This document shows, one piece after another, positions 8,358 through 16,699 of a stretch of 64,000 bases of DNA. Within the stretch, counting starts at the first letter, position 1. Each line of letters opens with the position of its first letter. This stretch comes from Stutzerimonas stutzeri (GTDB lineage Bacteria > Pseudomonadota > Gammaproteobacteria > Pseudomonadales > Pseudomonadaceae): positions 22,755 to 86,754 of the forward strand of contig NZ_JAMOHZ010000011.1 in NCBI RefSeq assembly GCF_024448715.1, given 5' to 3'. Both the position numbers and the translations under genes were made by a program. Under the pieces are notes generated by a model. The model worked only from the letters and a program-made list of their open reading frames with translations, made no database searches and was not told where the DNA came from.

Positions 8358-9191
8358 ATGAACAGCTGGATCGACGCCCTCGCTGACCTGCAGCAACAAG
8401 GCGAACCTTGTGTGCTGGTGACCATCATTGAGGAGCGTGGCTCGACGCCGCGCAATGCCGGCTCGAAGATGGTGGTCAGCCGTGAACGTTTGTACGACAC
8501 CATCGGCGGCGGCCACCTGGAATACAAGGCGCAGCAGATAGCTCGCGAAATGCTCGAAGATCGCGTGCGCGAAACCCGCCTGGAGCGCTTCTCCCTCGGC
8601 GCCAGTCTGGGCCAGTGCTGCGGCGGCGCGACAGTGTTGCTGTTCGAACCCATGGGTCAGCCACAGGCGCACATTGCCGTGTTCGGCGCTGGCCACGTTG
8701 GACGCGCATTGGTGCCGCTGCTCGCCAGCCTGCCGTGCAAGGTGCGCTGGATCGACTCGCGCGAAAGCGAGTTCCCGACTCATATCCCGGCAGGCGTCGA
8801 GAAAGTGGTCAACGACGAAGTGGTCGATGAAGTGGAGAACATGCCTGCCGGCAGCTATTTCATCGTCATGACCCACAACCATCAGCTCGATCTGGAACTG
8901 ACCGCGGCGATACTCGAGCGCAACGATTTCACCTACTACGGGCTGATCGGCTCCAAGAGCAAGCGCGCCAAGTTCGAGCACCGCCTGCGCGACCGCGGCT
9001 TCCAGCCCGAAACCGTGCAGCGCATGCGTTGCCCGATGGGTATCGCCGAGGTGAAGGGAAAGCTGCCGATCGAAATCGCCGTGTCGATCGCCGGTGAGGT
9101 GATTGCCACCTACAACGCCAACTTTGGTGAGAAGACCGGCGACGGCGAAAAGCCCGTGCCGATGCTGGTCCCGGCTTCGCGCCGGTCCTAG
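8358..9191 (+). CDS. xdhC: XdhC, molybdenum cofactor insertion/sulfuration factor for xanthine dehydrogenase
   Basis: A 277-residue cytoplasmic accessory protein that binds the molybdenum cofactor, has it sulfurated and delivers it to XdhB. Seen: EERGSTPRNAGSKMVV near residue 25, QCCGGATVLLFE with the paired cysteines near 90, and a Rossmann segment HIAVFGAGHVGRALV near 107, all hallmarks of XdhC. The ATG used has GGAG 7 bases upstream; longer in-frame extensions run through REP repeats and are not credible. Although in the xdh gene set, it is separated from xdhB by 337 bases of repeats. Confidence 0.93.
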   Translation: MNSWIDALADLQQQGEPCVLVTIIEERGSTPRNAGSKMVVSRERLYDTIGGGHLEYKAQQIAREMLEDRVRETRLERFSLGASLGQCCGGATVLLFEPMGQPQAHIAVFGAGHVGRALVPLLASLPCKVRWIDSRESEFPTHIPAGVEKVVNDEVVDEVENMPAGSYFIVMTHNHQLDLELTAAILERNDFTYYGLIGSKSKRAKFEHRLRDRGFQPETVQRMRCPMGIAEVKGKLPIEIAVSIAGEVIATYNANFGEKTGDGEKPVPMLVPASRRS

Positions 9192-9218
9192 AACCGCCTT
9201 GATCCGCCCCGTTTTTTT

Positions 9219-9282
9219 GTAGGAGCGAGCTTGCTCGCGAAGCCATACCGAGTAGAGCTTCGCCAGCAAGTTGGCTCCTACA
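9219..9282. repeat. REP-like inverted pair between xdhC and guaD
   Basis: GTAGGAGCGAGCTTGCTCGCG (9219) faces CTTCGCCAGCAAGTTGGCTC (9258) across a short spacer; the units are each palindromic and together form a BIME-like structure, possibly acting as mRNA stabiliser or attenuator between the two genes. Confidence 0.75.
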
Positions 9283-9345
9283 GCAAGATTGCGCGCCGGG
9301 AATTCAGGCCCACACGACCTACACACAACGATTCCGAGAACCACC

Positions 9346-10650
9346 ATGTCCCAACGCAAAGCCTACCGTGCCGCCATTCTTCACAGCCTCGCCGATCCGC
9401 GCGAGGTAGGCGTGGAGAAATCCTATGAATACTTCGAAGATGGCTTGCTCGTGATCGAAGACGGCAAGGTTGCTCAGATCGGCGCGGCGCAATCGCTGCT
9501 GGCCTCGCTGCCGACTGGCACCGAGGTGACCGAGTACCCGGATGCGCTGATCACGCCTGGCTTCATCGACACCCATATTCACTATCCCCAGACCGGCATG
9601 ATTGCGTCTTATGGCGAACAACTGCTGGACTGGCTAAACACCTACACATTCCCCACCGAGCGCGCTTTCGCCGACAAGGCCCATGCGAGCGAAGTGGCCG
9701 AGGTCTTCTTGGGTGAACTGCTGCGCAACGGCACCACCACGGCGCTGGTCTTCGGCAGCGTGCACAAGGAATCGGTGGACGCCTTCTTCGAGCAGGCCGA
9801 AAAGCTCAACCTGCGAATGATCGCTGGCAAGGTATTGATGGACCGCAACGCGCCGGACTATCTCACCGACACCGCCGAGTCCGGCTATGCCGACAGCAAG
9901 GAATTGATCGAACGCTGGCACGGCAAGGGCCGCCTGCATTACGCGGTCACGCCTCGCTTCGCACCTACCAGCACTCCGGAGCAATTAGCGCTGGCCGGCA
10001 AGCTGTACAAGGAATACCCAGACCTCTACATGCACACCCACCTGTCCGAAAACCGCAAGGAGATCGAATGGGTGCGCGAGTTGTTCCCCGAGCAACGCGG
10101 TTACCTGGATGTCTACGACCACCACGGCCTGATCGGCGAGCGCTCCGTATTCGCCCATGGTGTGCACCTGTGCGACGACGAATGCAAGCGCCTGGGCGAA
10201 ACCGGCTCGGCGGTAGCTTTCTGCCCCACCTCCAACCTGTTCTTGGGTAGCGGCCTGTTCGATCTGGCGAAAGTAGAAGGCCATGGCGTGCGCGTCGGCC
10301 TGGGCACTGATGTGGGCGCTGGCACCAGCTTCTCCCAATTGCAGTCACTGAACGAGGCCTACAAAGTGATGCAATTGCAGGGTAAGAAGCTGGACCCGTT
10401 CAAGTCGCTTTACCTTGCCACGCTGGGCGGCGCCCGGGCGCTTTATCTGGACGACCGCATCGGCAACTTGCAGCCGGGCAAGGATGCCGATTTCGTGGTG
10501 CTCGACTATAAGGCCACACCACTGATTGACTACCGCATGCAACAGGCCAAGACGCTGGAAGAGCGGCTGTTCGCACTGATGATGCTGGGTGACGACCGCG
10601 CGGTGAAGGAAACCTACGCAGCTGGTGTTTCAGTGCACAAGAAAGGATAA
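9346..10650 (+). CDS. guaD: Guanine deaminase
   Basis: A 434-residue amidohydrolase converting guanine to xanthine and ammonia. Metal ligands are visible: GFIDTHIHYPQ with H77 and H79, MHTHLSEN near 230, FAHGVHL near 267 and GLGTDVGAGTS near 318. The PQTGMIASYG sequence after the HxH motif is characteristic of guanine deaminase rather than other members of the superfamily. ATG at 9346 begins the conserved MSQRKAYRAAI region; the ribosome binding site is weak. Located directly after xdhABC, it supplies their substrate. Confidence 0.93.
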   Translation: MSQRKAYRAAILHSLADPREVGVEKSYEYFEDGLLVIEDGKVAQIGAAQSLLASLPTGTEVTEYPDALITPGFIDTHIHYPQTGMIASYGEQLLDWLNTYTFPTERAFADKAHASEVAEVFLGELLRNGTTTALVFGSVHKESVDAFFEQAEKLNLRMIAGKVLMDRNAPDYLTDTAESGYADSKELIERWHGKGRLHYAVTPRFAPTSTPEQLALAGKLYKEYPDLYMHTHLSENRKEIEWVRELFPEQRGYLDVYDHHGLIGERSVFAHGVHLCDDECKRLGETGSAVAFCPTSNLFLGSGLFDLAKVEGHGVRVGLGTDVGAGTSFSQLQSLNEAYKVMQLQGKKLDPFKSLYLATLGGARALYLDDRIGNLQPGKDADFVVLDYKATPLIDYRMQQAKTLEERLFALMMLGDDRAVKETYAAGVSVHKKG

Positions 10651-10722
10651 AGACGAAACAACGCGGGAGGCTGGATAGCTGAACGAGAAAGCCGCGGCGG
10701 CCGTAGGGCGGGAGAACAATCC

Positions 10723-10804
10723 CGTAGGGTGGGCTTTAGCCCACCGTGGCGGAGTACAAAGTGAATCGGTGGGCTGAAGCGGAACGCCGCCCGGCCCACC
10801 CTAC
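10723..10804. repeat. Inverted GTAGGGTGGGCT repeat pair
   Basis: GTAGGGTGGGCTTTAGCCCACC at the left (itself a hairpin) is answered by GGTGGGCTGAAGC...GGCCCACCCTAC at the right. The same family occurs at 10879-10939 and 17734-17823. It could form a long hairpin downstream of guaD. Confidence 0.7.
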
Positions 10805-10878
10805 TTTGCACTGTGATCATCGCCAAACACCGCGTCATCAAGCAGACCCACGCGGCGGGTGTCAGTACGCAGCAGTCA

Positions 10879-10939
10879 CGTAGGGTGAGCTTCAGCCCAC
10901 CGCAAACAGTCTCCATTCGTGCCGGAAGCCCACCCTACG
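10879..10939. repeat. Second GTAGGGTGGGCT-family inverted repeat
   Basis: GTAGGGTGAGCTTCAGCCCACC ... GGAAGCCCACCCTAC. With the preceding copy it fills the 327-base gap between guaD and the convergent gntR gene; nothing else is seen there. Confidence 0.65.
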
Positions 10940-10977
10940 CCACTAACCGCGAATGCTCGGCGCCCCGCATTCGAATC

Positions 10978-11733
10978 TCAGCGCAGTACGCGCGGCTTCT
11001 TCTTGCCAAGCACCAGATGCGAGAACACGGCATGCAGATCATCCGATGCGCTGTCTTCGTCGAGGTTGAGCTTGCTGTCGATGTGATCCATGTGGTGCAT
11101 CATCAGCCTCACCGCTTTCGCACTGTCGCGGGCAGCGATGGCATCGATCAACTCGTTGTGTTCGTCGAAGGAGCAATGCGAGCGGTTGCCGCTTTCATAC
11201 TGGGCGATAATCAGCGAGGTCTGGGATACCAGGCTGCGCTGGAAACTCACTAGCGGTGCATTCTTCGCCGCCTCGGCCAACTTCAAGTGAAACTCTCCAG
11301 AGAGCCGGATACCGGCACCGCGATCACCGCGAGCGAAGCAGTCCTGCTCGTCCGTCACCATCTGCCGCAACTCGGTCAATTGTTCGGCACCGGCGTGCTG
11401 CACAGCCAGTTCGGTGATGGCGCGCTCAACCAGCCGGCGGGCGAAGAAGATTTGTCGGGCTTCTTCGACGCTGGGACTGGCGACCACTGCTCCACGGTTG
11501 GGGCGTAGCAACACGACGCCTTCGTGAGCAAGCCGCGACAGCGCGCGCCGGATGATGGTGCGGCTGACCCCGAATATTTCGCCCAGCGCTTCTTCGCTGA
11601 GTTTGGTGCCCGGCGCCAGCCGCTGTTCGAGGATAGCGTCGAAAATGTGGGCGTAAACGATGTCGTCCTGGGTCCCGGTTCGGGCCTTGCCGTTTCGTGT
11701 CGGCTTTTTCAGAGGCTGCAACTGTTCGTTCAT
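10978..11733 (-). CDS. GntR-family (FadR/FCD subfamily) transcriptional regulator, candidate master purine regulator
   Basis: A 251-residue one-domain-pair regulator. Residues 25-90 are the GntR winged helix (DDIVYAHIFDAILEQRLAPG, then GVSRTIIRRALSRLAHEGVV); residues 100-230 are an all-helical FCD effector domain with the metal-binding pattern of an Asp/His near FHLKLAEAA, HNELIDAI and MMHHMDHI. The N-terminal tail is basic. It sits between the guaD/xdh genes and the divergent AzgA-type permease. FCD-type GntR proteins commonly bind TNGTNNNACNA-type palindromes, and TTGTNNACAA copies stand in front of its own promoter and of several purine genes in this window, so I infer it is their repressor. 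The effector is unknown; urate, xanthine or a later intermediate would make sense. Confidence 0.88.
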   Translation of the reverse strand: MNEQLQPLKKPTRNGKARTGTQDDIVYAHIFDAILEQRLAPGTKLSEEALGEIFGVSRTIIRRALSRLAHEGVVLLRPNRGAVVASPSVEEARQIFFARRLVERAITELAVQHAGAEQLTELRQMVTDEQDCFARGDRGAGIRLSGEFHLKLAEAAKNAPLVSFQRSLVSQTSLIIAQYESGNRSHCSFDEHNELIDAIAARDSAKAVRLMMHHMDHIDSKLNLDEDSASDDLHAVFSHLVLGKKKPRVLR

Positions 11734-11832
11734 GGTGACTCGCGTCGGAAGTATCGGCAGACCCGAACTTTACTGCCTTTCAGCGCCTGGCTGGCAGTAG
11801 CCATTAGTGAAATAGCAAAATAAAGTGACTTA

Positions 11833-11844
11833 ATTGTGCACAAT
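11833..11844. promoter_or_regulatory. Purine-regulon operator A (ATTGTGCACAAT)
   Basis: A perfect 12-bp palindrome 100 bases upstream of the gntR start, suggesting autoregulation. The identical 12-mer reappears at 23123. Confidence 0.65.
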
Positions 11845-11963
11845 CAAGCTTCTGACTACTATCGCCGCTCCGCTTTTACCTTGGCGCTGATCGAACCGGC
11901 TATCGCCAAAGCACATGAAGACTCACCTGAAAGACTGAATCTATGCAAATCAAGTTGCAATTC

Positions 11964-11973
11964 TTGTATACAA
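11964..11973. promoter_or_regulatory. Purine-regulon operator B (TTGTATACAA)
   Basis: A perfect 10-bp palindrome located between the -35-like TTGCAA (11955-11960) and -10-like CATAAT (11977-11982, spacer 16) upstream of the AzgA-type permease, a position suited to repression. Confidence 0.65.
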
Positions 11974-12099
11974 AAGCATAATCGCGTCAAGCCTTCCTGA
12001 CCCTTCGGTCAACAAACCGAACAGGACGAGCCTCACCATCACCTGCCCTCGAGAGCGCCGCTCTGGGTGATAGACAACAAGAACGATGAGGAACACCTC

Positions 12100-13446
12100 G
12101 TGGATACCACCAAACAGGAACAGCAGACCCTCGGGCTGCAGCCGAAGAACGCGGGCTTGCTCGATCGATTCTTCAAGCTCAGCGTCCACCGCACCAGCAT
12201 CAAAACCGAACTGCTCGCAGGCCTGACGACTTTTGTCACCATGGCCTACATCATCTTCGTCAACCCGAACATCATGGCCGAGGCCGGTGTCGACCACGGC
12301 GCCGCCTTCGTCGCAACCTGCATAGGCGCAGCGCTTGGCTGCTTCCTGATGGGCCTGTATGCCAACTGGCCAGTAGGTTTGGCACCGGGCATGGGCCTCA
12401 ACGCGTTCTTCACCTATACAGTGGTCGGCGAGATGGGCTACAGCTGGCAGATCGCATTGGGTGCCGTGTTCATCTCCGGTGTGCTCTTCGTGTTCATGAG
12501 CCTGTCGCGAATCCGCGAGTGGCTGTTGAACAGCATCCCCATGAGCCTGCGCTTCGCCATGGGCGCGGGCGTCGGTCTGTTCCTCGGCCTGATCGGCCTG
12601 AAGACCGCTGGTATCGTGGTCGACAGCCCGGCAACCCTGATCACCATGGGCTCGTTCGGTGAACCCACCGCACTGTTGGCAGCGCTCTGCTTTCTGATGA
12701 TCGCTGTGCTTAGCCACCGCAACGTGTTCGGCGCGATTCTGCTGAGCATGCTGGCTGTGACCGGCATCGGCTGGGGTATGGGCCTGGTTGAATTCAACGG
12801 TCTGGTCTCGATGCCGCCGAGCCTGGCACCGACGTGGTTGGCAATGGACATTGCCGGCGCACTGAACGTGACGATGGTCAGCGTGATTCTGGCGTTCCTC
12901 TTCGTGAACATGTTCGATACTGCCGGCACGCTGATGGGCGTGGCGCACCGGGCCAACCTGGTGGATGAAGATGGAAAGATCCAAGGGTTGTCTCGTGCAT
13001 TGAAGGCCGATAGCACCTCGAGCGTGGTCGGTGCACTGGTCGGCTGCCCGCCAGTCACCAGCTATGTGGAAAGCGCCTCAGGCGTCGCCGCAGGCGGTCG
13101 CACAGGATTGACGGCCATCACGGTGGGTCTGTTGTTCCTCGCGGCGATGTTCTTCGCCCCGCTGGCCGGCATGATTCCCGCCTACGCCACCGCTGGCGCT
13201 CTGATCTATGTCGCGATGCTGATGATGAGCGGCATGGCTAATATCGATTGGAAGGACCATACCGACACCATCCCGGCTATCGTAACCGTGGTGATGATGC
13301 CGCTGACCTTCTCCATCGCCAACGGCATCGCGCTGGGCTTTCTGACCTATGCGACGCTGAAGCTGCTGACCGGGCAGCGTGACAAGGTATCCGTCAGTCT
13401 GTATGTGCTTTGTGTGATCTTTATCGCCAAGTTCGCCTTCCTTTAA
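12100..13446 (+). CDS. AzgA/PbuG-type purine (adenine/guanine/hypoxanthine) permease
   Basis: A 448-residue, about 12- to 14-helix inner-membrane transporter of the NAT/NCS2-related AzgA family. Seen: TELLAGLTTFVTMAYIIFVN near residue 35, NWPVGLAPGMGLNAFFTYTV near 90, and MFDTAGTLMGVAHRANLVDE near 270, all conserved in bacterial hypoxanthine/guanine permeases such as PbuG and GhxP. The GTG start is chosen because GAGGA lies 7 bases upstream and the usual N-terminus begins here; an upstream ATG 11 codons earlier has no ribosome binding site. It probably brings purine bases in by proton symport. Divergent from the gntR regulator with a shared operator region. Confidence 0.88.
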   Translation: MDTTKQEQQTLGLQPKNAGLLDRFFKLSVHRTSIKTELLAGLTTFVTMAYIIFVNPNIMAEAGVDHGAAFVATCIGAALGCFLMGLYANWPVGLAPGMGLNAFFTYTVVGEMGYSWQIALGAVFISGVLFVFMSLSRIREWLLNSIPMSLRFAMGAGVGLFLGLIGLKTAGIVVDSPATLITMGSFGEPTALLAALCFLMIAVLSHRNVFGAILLSMLAVTGIGWGMGLVEFNGLVSMPPSLAPTWLAMDIAGALNVTMVSVILAFLFVNMFDTAGTLMGVAHRANLVDEDGKIQGLSRALKADSTSSVVGALVGCPPVTSYVESASGVAAGGRTGLTAITVGLLFLAAMFFAPLAGMIPAYATAGALIYVAMLMMSGMANIDWKDHTDTIPAIVTVVMMPLTFSIANGIALGFLTYATLKLLTGQRDKVSVSLYVLCVIFIAKFAFL

Positions 13447-13462
13447 GGCTGGCGAATCGATC

Positions 13463-13492
13463 GGCCCCATCGTTTCGGCGGTGGGGCCTTTT
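13463..13492 (+). terminator. Rho-independent terminator of the AzgA-type permease gene
   Basis: GGCCCCA stem, loop CGTTTCGGCG region, TGGGGCC, then TTTT. Confidence 0.8.
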
Positions 13493-13633
13493 GACGTTTT
13501 GACCTACCGAACGTCTTCTTGCAAAGGCGAACGGCGGCACCTGCAATCCATGTGATCAAGACGATTACAGCGCGCATCATGACCAGCGCCAACGGAGAAA
13601 CCCTGAAACACAACACTGCCGAGGAGCACTGAA

Positions 13634-14260
13634 ATGAGCCTGGAAACCTGGTTGTTATTCGCGAGCGCAGCACTGGTGGTGATCCTGATACCTGGCCCGC
13701 TGTCGCTGCTGATGATCAGTAACAGCCTCAACTACGGGCTGCGCCGTTCCTGGCCCGCGTTCGTTGGGGGCGTCAGCGCGTCGATCTGCCTGCTCAGCGC
13801 GTCCGCGCTCGGGCTCGGCGCATTGCTGCTGGCATCGGAACAGGTTTTCAGCCTACTGAAGATCGTCGGCGCCTTCTATCTGTTCTATCTCGCCTGGCAG
13901 AGCTGGCAGGACTCGCGTCGTCCACAGAACGACCCCAGCGTCGCCACTACCGAGGTCAGCCCGCGCTTTCGCCAGTTGTTCTGGCGTGCGTTTGGACTGG
14001 GCGCTAGCAATCCCAAGGACATCTTGTTTTTCGCCGCGTTTCTACCTCAGTTTCTCAGTGCCGATCGGCCCTTCATGCCACAGCTGCTGGTGATGATCCT
14101 GACCTGGGCGGCGTTGGATTTATGTTGCAAGCTGGCTTATGGGCTCGGTGCCCATGGTGCGGCGCGTTACCTGCGCACCGGTAAAGGTCAGGTCTGGTTC
14201 AATCGCATCAGCGCCGCCCTGTTCGGCGGGGCCGGCACCGCGTCATTACTGAGTCGTTGA
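13634..14260 (+). CDS. LysE/RhtB-family amino acid exporter
   Basis: A 208-residue protein with six hydrophobic segments. The family signature IPGPLSLLMISNSLNYGLRR near residue 18 and FGLGASNPKDILFFAAFLPQF near residue 122 place it in the LysE/RhtB translocators, which export amino acids or derivatives across the inner membrane. GAGGAG lies 7 bases before the ATG. It has its own upstream terminator boundary and no operator of the purine type, so it is probably an unrelated passenger between the permease and hiuH. Confidence 0.88.
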   Translation: MSLETWLLFASAALVVILIPGPLSLLMISNSLNYGLRRSWPAFVGGVSASICLLSASALGLGALLLASEQVFSLLKIVGAFYLFYLAWQSWQDSRRPQNDPSVATTEVSPRFRQLFWRAFGLGASNPKDILFFAAFLPQFLSADRPFMPQLLVMILTWAALDLCCKLAYGLGAHGAARYLRTGKGQVWFNRISAALFGGAGTASLLSR

Positions 14261-14315
14261 GCGTATTCCGCTGTTTGGCAGCGTTGTGCTATAGCCGCGA
14301 CGCTGATCCCTCCCG

Positions 14316-14380
14316 TTTCGCGCGCAAGCTCGTTCCTACAAGGCGGATACCTGCGTCTGGAGTGAGCTCGCTTGCGAACA
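14316..14380. repeat. REP-like inverted pair
   Basis: TTTCGCGCGCAAGCTCGTTC and AGTGAGCTCGCTTGCGAAC, degenerate members of the REP family seen at 8229 and 9219, located between convergent lysE and hiuH. Confidence 0.55.
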
Positions 14381-14409
14381 GCATTGCCATCAGCGCTTAA
14401 GTTTCGCCC

Positions 14410-14435
14410 AAAAAAAACCCGCCATCAGGGCGGGT
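14410..14435 (-). terminator. Rho-independent terminator downstream of hiuH
   Basis: Read on the minus strand: ACCCGCC, 5-base loop, GGCGGGT, followed by a run of seven or more T. Confidence 0.8.
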
Positions 14436-14512
14436 CGAAGACTCAGAGAGTCAAGCTTTACGCATGGGAGCAGAAACCTGCCGCGTCGTTGTGTCGGCGA
14501 CAGGCAAGCCGG

Positions 14513-14866
14513 TTAGCTACCGCGATAGGTCGAGTAGCTGTAAGGCGAAATCAATAGCGGCACATGGTAATGATCCTGCTCGGCACTGATGCCAAAACGC
14601 AGTACCACCACATCAAGAAATGCCGGTTCGGGCAGCTGCACACCGCGACCGCGATAGTAGTCGCCAGCGCTGAACTGCAACTGATAGACACCAGAACGGT
14701 ATTCGGCGCCTTCCAGCAAGGCTGAATCGCAGCGGCCGTCGGCATTGGTCTGGCGCGTAGTAATCAGCTCGAGGCGCTCGCCGTCGACCCGATAGAGCTC
14801 GATGCGAATATTGCTGCCCGGGCAACCGTGGGCGGCATCCAGTACATGAGTAGTTAAACGTCCCAT
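14513..14866 (-). CDS. hiuH: 5-hydroxyisourate hydrolase (transthyretin-like)
   Basis: A 117-residue enzyme that opens 5-hydroxyisourate, the product of urate oxidation, to OHCU. Seen: the N-terminal LTTHVLDAAHG with the catalytic His, an internal TTRQTNADGR, and the C-terminal YRGS tetrapeptide that defines HIUases and separates them from transthyretin. The second ATG is used because the family normally begins MGRLTTHVLD; an ATG four codons upstream is possible. Divergent from puuE across two TTGTNNACAA operators. Confidence 0.94.
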   Translation of the reverse strand: MGRLTTHVLDAAHGCPGSNIRIELYRVDGERLELITTRQTNADGRCDSALLEGAEYRSGVYQLQFSAGDYYRGRGVQLPEPAFLDVVVLRFGISAEQDHYHVPLLISPYSYSTYRGS

Positions 14867-14974
14867 AGATTCCGGCATCGTGGCTTGCCGCCGATGCCTG
14901 CCTCCTCTTGTGATTGGTGTGGACCTGAATCGAGCATAGCACGCCAGCTAAAAGATTAAAGACAGTTTTTGATA

Positions 14975-14990
14975 AAATTGTACACAATTT
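14975..14990. promoter_or_regulatory. Purine-regulon operator C (AAATTGT-AC-ACAATTT)
   Basis: Seven-base arms, all matching, around a 2-base centre; about 110 bases upstream of the hiuH start. Confidence 0.65.
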
Positions 14991-15122
14991 CAAATCCGGA
15001 CTAGAGAATCGCTCCTGCTAGCCTAAGCCTAGTTCAACGCTCAGCCCGCTAATATTGGTCGATGGCCATGGCTGGGTCGCACCACAGCAAAACCCGCTTG
15101 ATAGATTTTCCTCGAAACGTCA

Positions 15123-15151
15123 TTTACAAAGTGCAAAACGTTTTGTATACA
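15123..15151 (+). promoter_or_regulatory. puuE promoter
   Basis: TTTACA (15123-15128), 17-base spacer, TATACA (15146-15151). The -10 hexamer lies inside operator D, so a bound repressor would cover it. Confidence 0.6.
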
Positions 15152-15152
15152 A
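15143..15152. promoter_or_regulatory. Purine-regulon operator D (TTGTATACAA)
   Basis: Perfect 10-bp palindrome identical to operator B, overlapping the -10 box of puuE. Confidence 0.7.
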
Positions 15153-15215
15153 TTACTCCATGGCGGGCGCACAGTAATCCACGGCGGCGACCCGAGATCG
15201 AATAAGGAATGACAC

Positions 15216-16148
15216 GTGAGCGCCGACTACCCTCGTGACCTCATCGGCTATGCCGAAAACCCACCCCATCCGCAATGGCCGGGCAACGCCCGCATCGCAC
15301 TGTCCTTCGTGCTCAACTACGAAGAAGGCGGTGAGCGCTGCGTATTGCACGGGGACAAGGAGTCCGAAGCCTTTCTCTCCGAGATGGTTTCTGCCCAGCC
15401 GTTTCAGGGCGTGCGACACATGAGCATGGAGTCGCTCTATGAATATGGGAGCCGGGCCGGGGTCTGGCGCCTGCTCAAGCTGTTTCGCAAGCACAACATT
15501 CCGCTGACGATCTTCGCCGTGGCCATGGCCGCGCAGCGTCATCCGGACGTGATCAAGGCAATGGTTGCCGACGGCCACGAGATCTGCAGCCACGGCTATC
15601 GCTGGATCGACTATCAATACATGGACGAAAACCAGGAACGCGAGCATATGCTCGAGGCCATCCGCATCCTGACTGATATCACGGGTGAACGCCCGCTGGG
15701 CTGGTACACCGGCCGTACCGGGCCGAATACTCGCCGTCTGGTGCGCGAGGAAGGTGGCTTCCTCTATGACTCCGACACCTACGATGACGACCTGCCCTAC
15801 TGGGATTCGGAAAGTACGCAGGAACATCCGCATCTGGTGATTCCCTACACCCTGGATACCAACGACATGCGCTTCACCCAGGCGCAGGGCTTCAACAAGG
15901 GCGACGACTTCTACGAGTACCTCAAGGACGCCTTCGACGTGCTCTATGCCGAAGGTACAGAGGGCGCGCCAAAAATGCTGTCCATCGGCATGCACTGCCG
16001 CCTGCTCGGTCGCCCTGCGCGTCTGGCCGCACTGCAGCGCTTCCTCGAATACGCTCAGGGTCACGAACAGGTTTGGTTCGCCCGCCGTGTCGACATCGCC
16101 CGCCACTGGCATGACACCCACCCTTTCAAACAGGAACCTGCCGCATGA
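15216..16148 (+). CDS. puuE: Allantoinase PuuE (polysaccharide-deacetylase family)
   Basis: A 310-residue metal-independent-type allantoinase of the NodB/polysaccharide deacetylase fold, converting allantoin to allantoate. Seen: LSFVLNYEEGGE near residue 30, HEICSHGYRWIDYQY near 125 with conserved histidine, PLGWYTGRTGPNTRRLV near 163, and SIGMHCRLLGRPAR near 250. GTG start has AAGGA 7 bases upstream. It overlaps the next gene by 4 bases (ATGA), implying translational coupling. Its promoter is overlapped by a TTGTATACAA operator. Confidence 0.93.
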   Translation: MSADYPRDLIGYAENPPHPQWPGNARIALSFVLNYEEGGERCVLHGDKESEAFLSEMVSAQPFQGVRHMSMESLYEYGSRAGVWRLLKLFRKHNIPLTIFAVAMAAQRHPDVIKAMVADGHEICSHGYRWIDYQYMDENQEREHMLEAIRILTDITGERPLGWYTGRTGPNTRRLVREEGGFLYDSDTYDDDLPYWDSESTQEHPHLVIPYTLDTNDMRFTQAQGFNKGDDFYEYLKDAFDVLYAEGTEGAPKMLSIGMHCRLLGRPARLAALQRFLEYAQGHEQVWFARRVDIARHWHDTHPFKQEPAA

Positions 16149-16660
16149 GCCGTTTTCAGACATTGCAGCCTTCCAGCCTCGACCGCGACGCCTTCGTCGC
16201 TGCCTTCGCCGACATCTATGAGCACTCGCCCTGGGTCGCAGAACAGGCGTACGACAAAGGTGTCGATGAAACGCTCGATGAGATCGAAGTGCTGCATCAG
16301 CGCATGTCGGACGTGTTGCTGAGCGCACCGCGCGATACGCAACTGGCGCTGATCAATGCTCACCCCGATCTCGCCGGGAAGGCCGCAGTGCGTGGCGAGC
16401 TGACCGCATCGAGTACCTCCGAGCAGGCCGGGGCCGGTATCCAGGAATGCACGCCGGAAGAATTCACCCGTTTCACCGAGCTGAACGACGCCTACAAGGA
16501 CAAGTTCGGGTTCATCTTCATCATGGCGGTAAAAGGCAGTAACCGGCACCAGATCCTGGCAGCCTTCGAAGAGCGTATGCACAACTCCCCGGAGCAGGAA
16601 TTCGCTCGCGCCGTCGCCGAAATCAACAAAATCGCCCTGTTCCGTCTGCAGGCGATGTAA
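16145..16660 (+). CDS. uraD: OHCU decarboxylase
   Basis: A 171-residue helical enzyme that decarboxylates 2-oxo-4-hydroxy-4-carboxy-5-ureidoimidazoline to S-allantoin. Seen: FVAAFADIYEHSPWVAEQAY near residue 18, LINAHPDLAGKAAVRGELTA with the catalytic His region near 75, and GFIFIMAVKGSNRHQILAAF near 125. Start overlaps the puuE stop by four bases. Without it, the HiuH product decays spontaneously to racemic allantoin, so co-translation with the allantoinase is logical. Confidence 0.94.
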   Translation: MSRFQTLQPSSLDRDAFVAAFADIYEHSPWVAEQAYDKGVDETLDEIEVLHQRMSDVLLSAPRDTQLALINAHPDLAGKAAVRGELTASSTSEQAGAGIQECTPEEFTRFTELNDAYKDKFGFIFIMAVKGSNRHQILAAFEERMHNSPEQEFARAVAEINKIALFRLQAM

Positions 16661-16699
16661 GCAAGAGACCACTCAGACGACTCGAAGAGAAAAACACGT

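Larger units (their letters stand above)
11734..12099. other. Divergent regulatory region gntR/purine permease
   Basis: About 366 bases holding two TTGTNNACAA operators (annotated separately), a candidate permease promoter, and no further gene. Confidence 0.7.
14867..15215. other. Divergent regulatory region hiuH/puuE
   Basis: About 350 bases with two operator palindromes and the puuE promoter; no gene seen. Confidence 0.65.
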
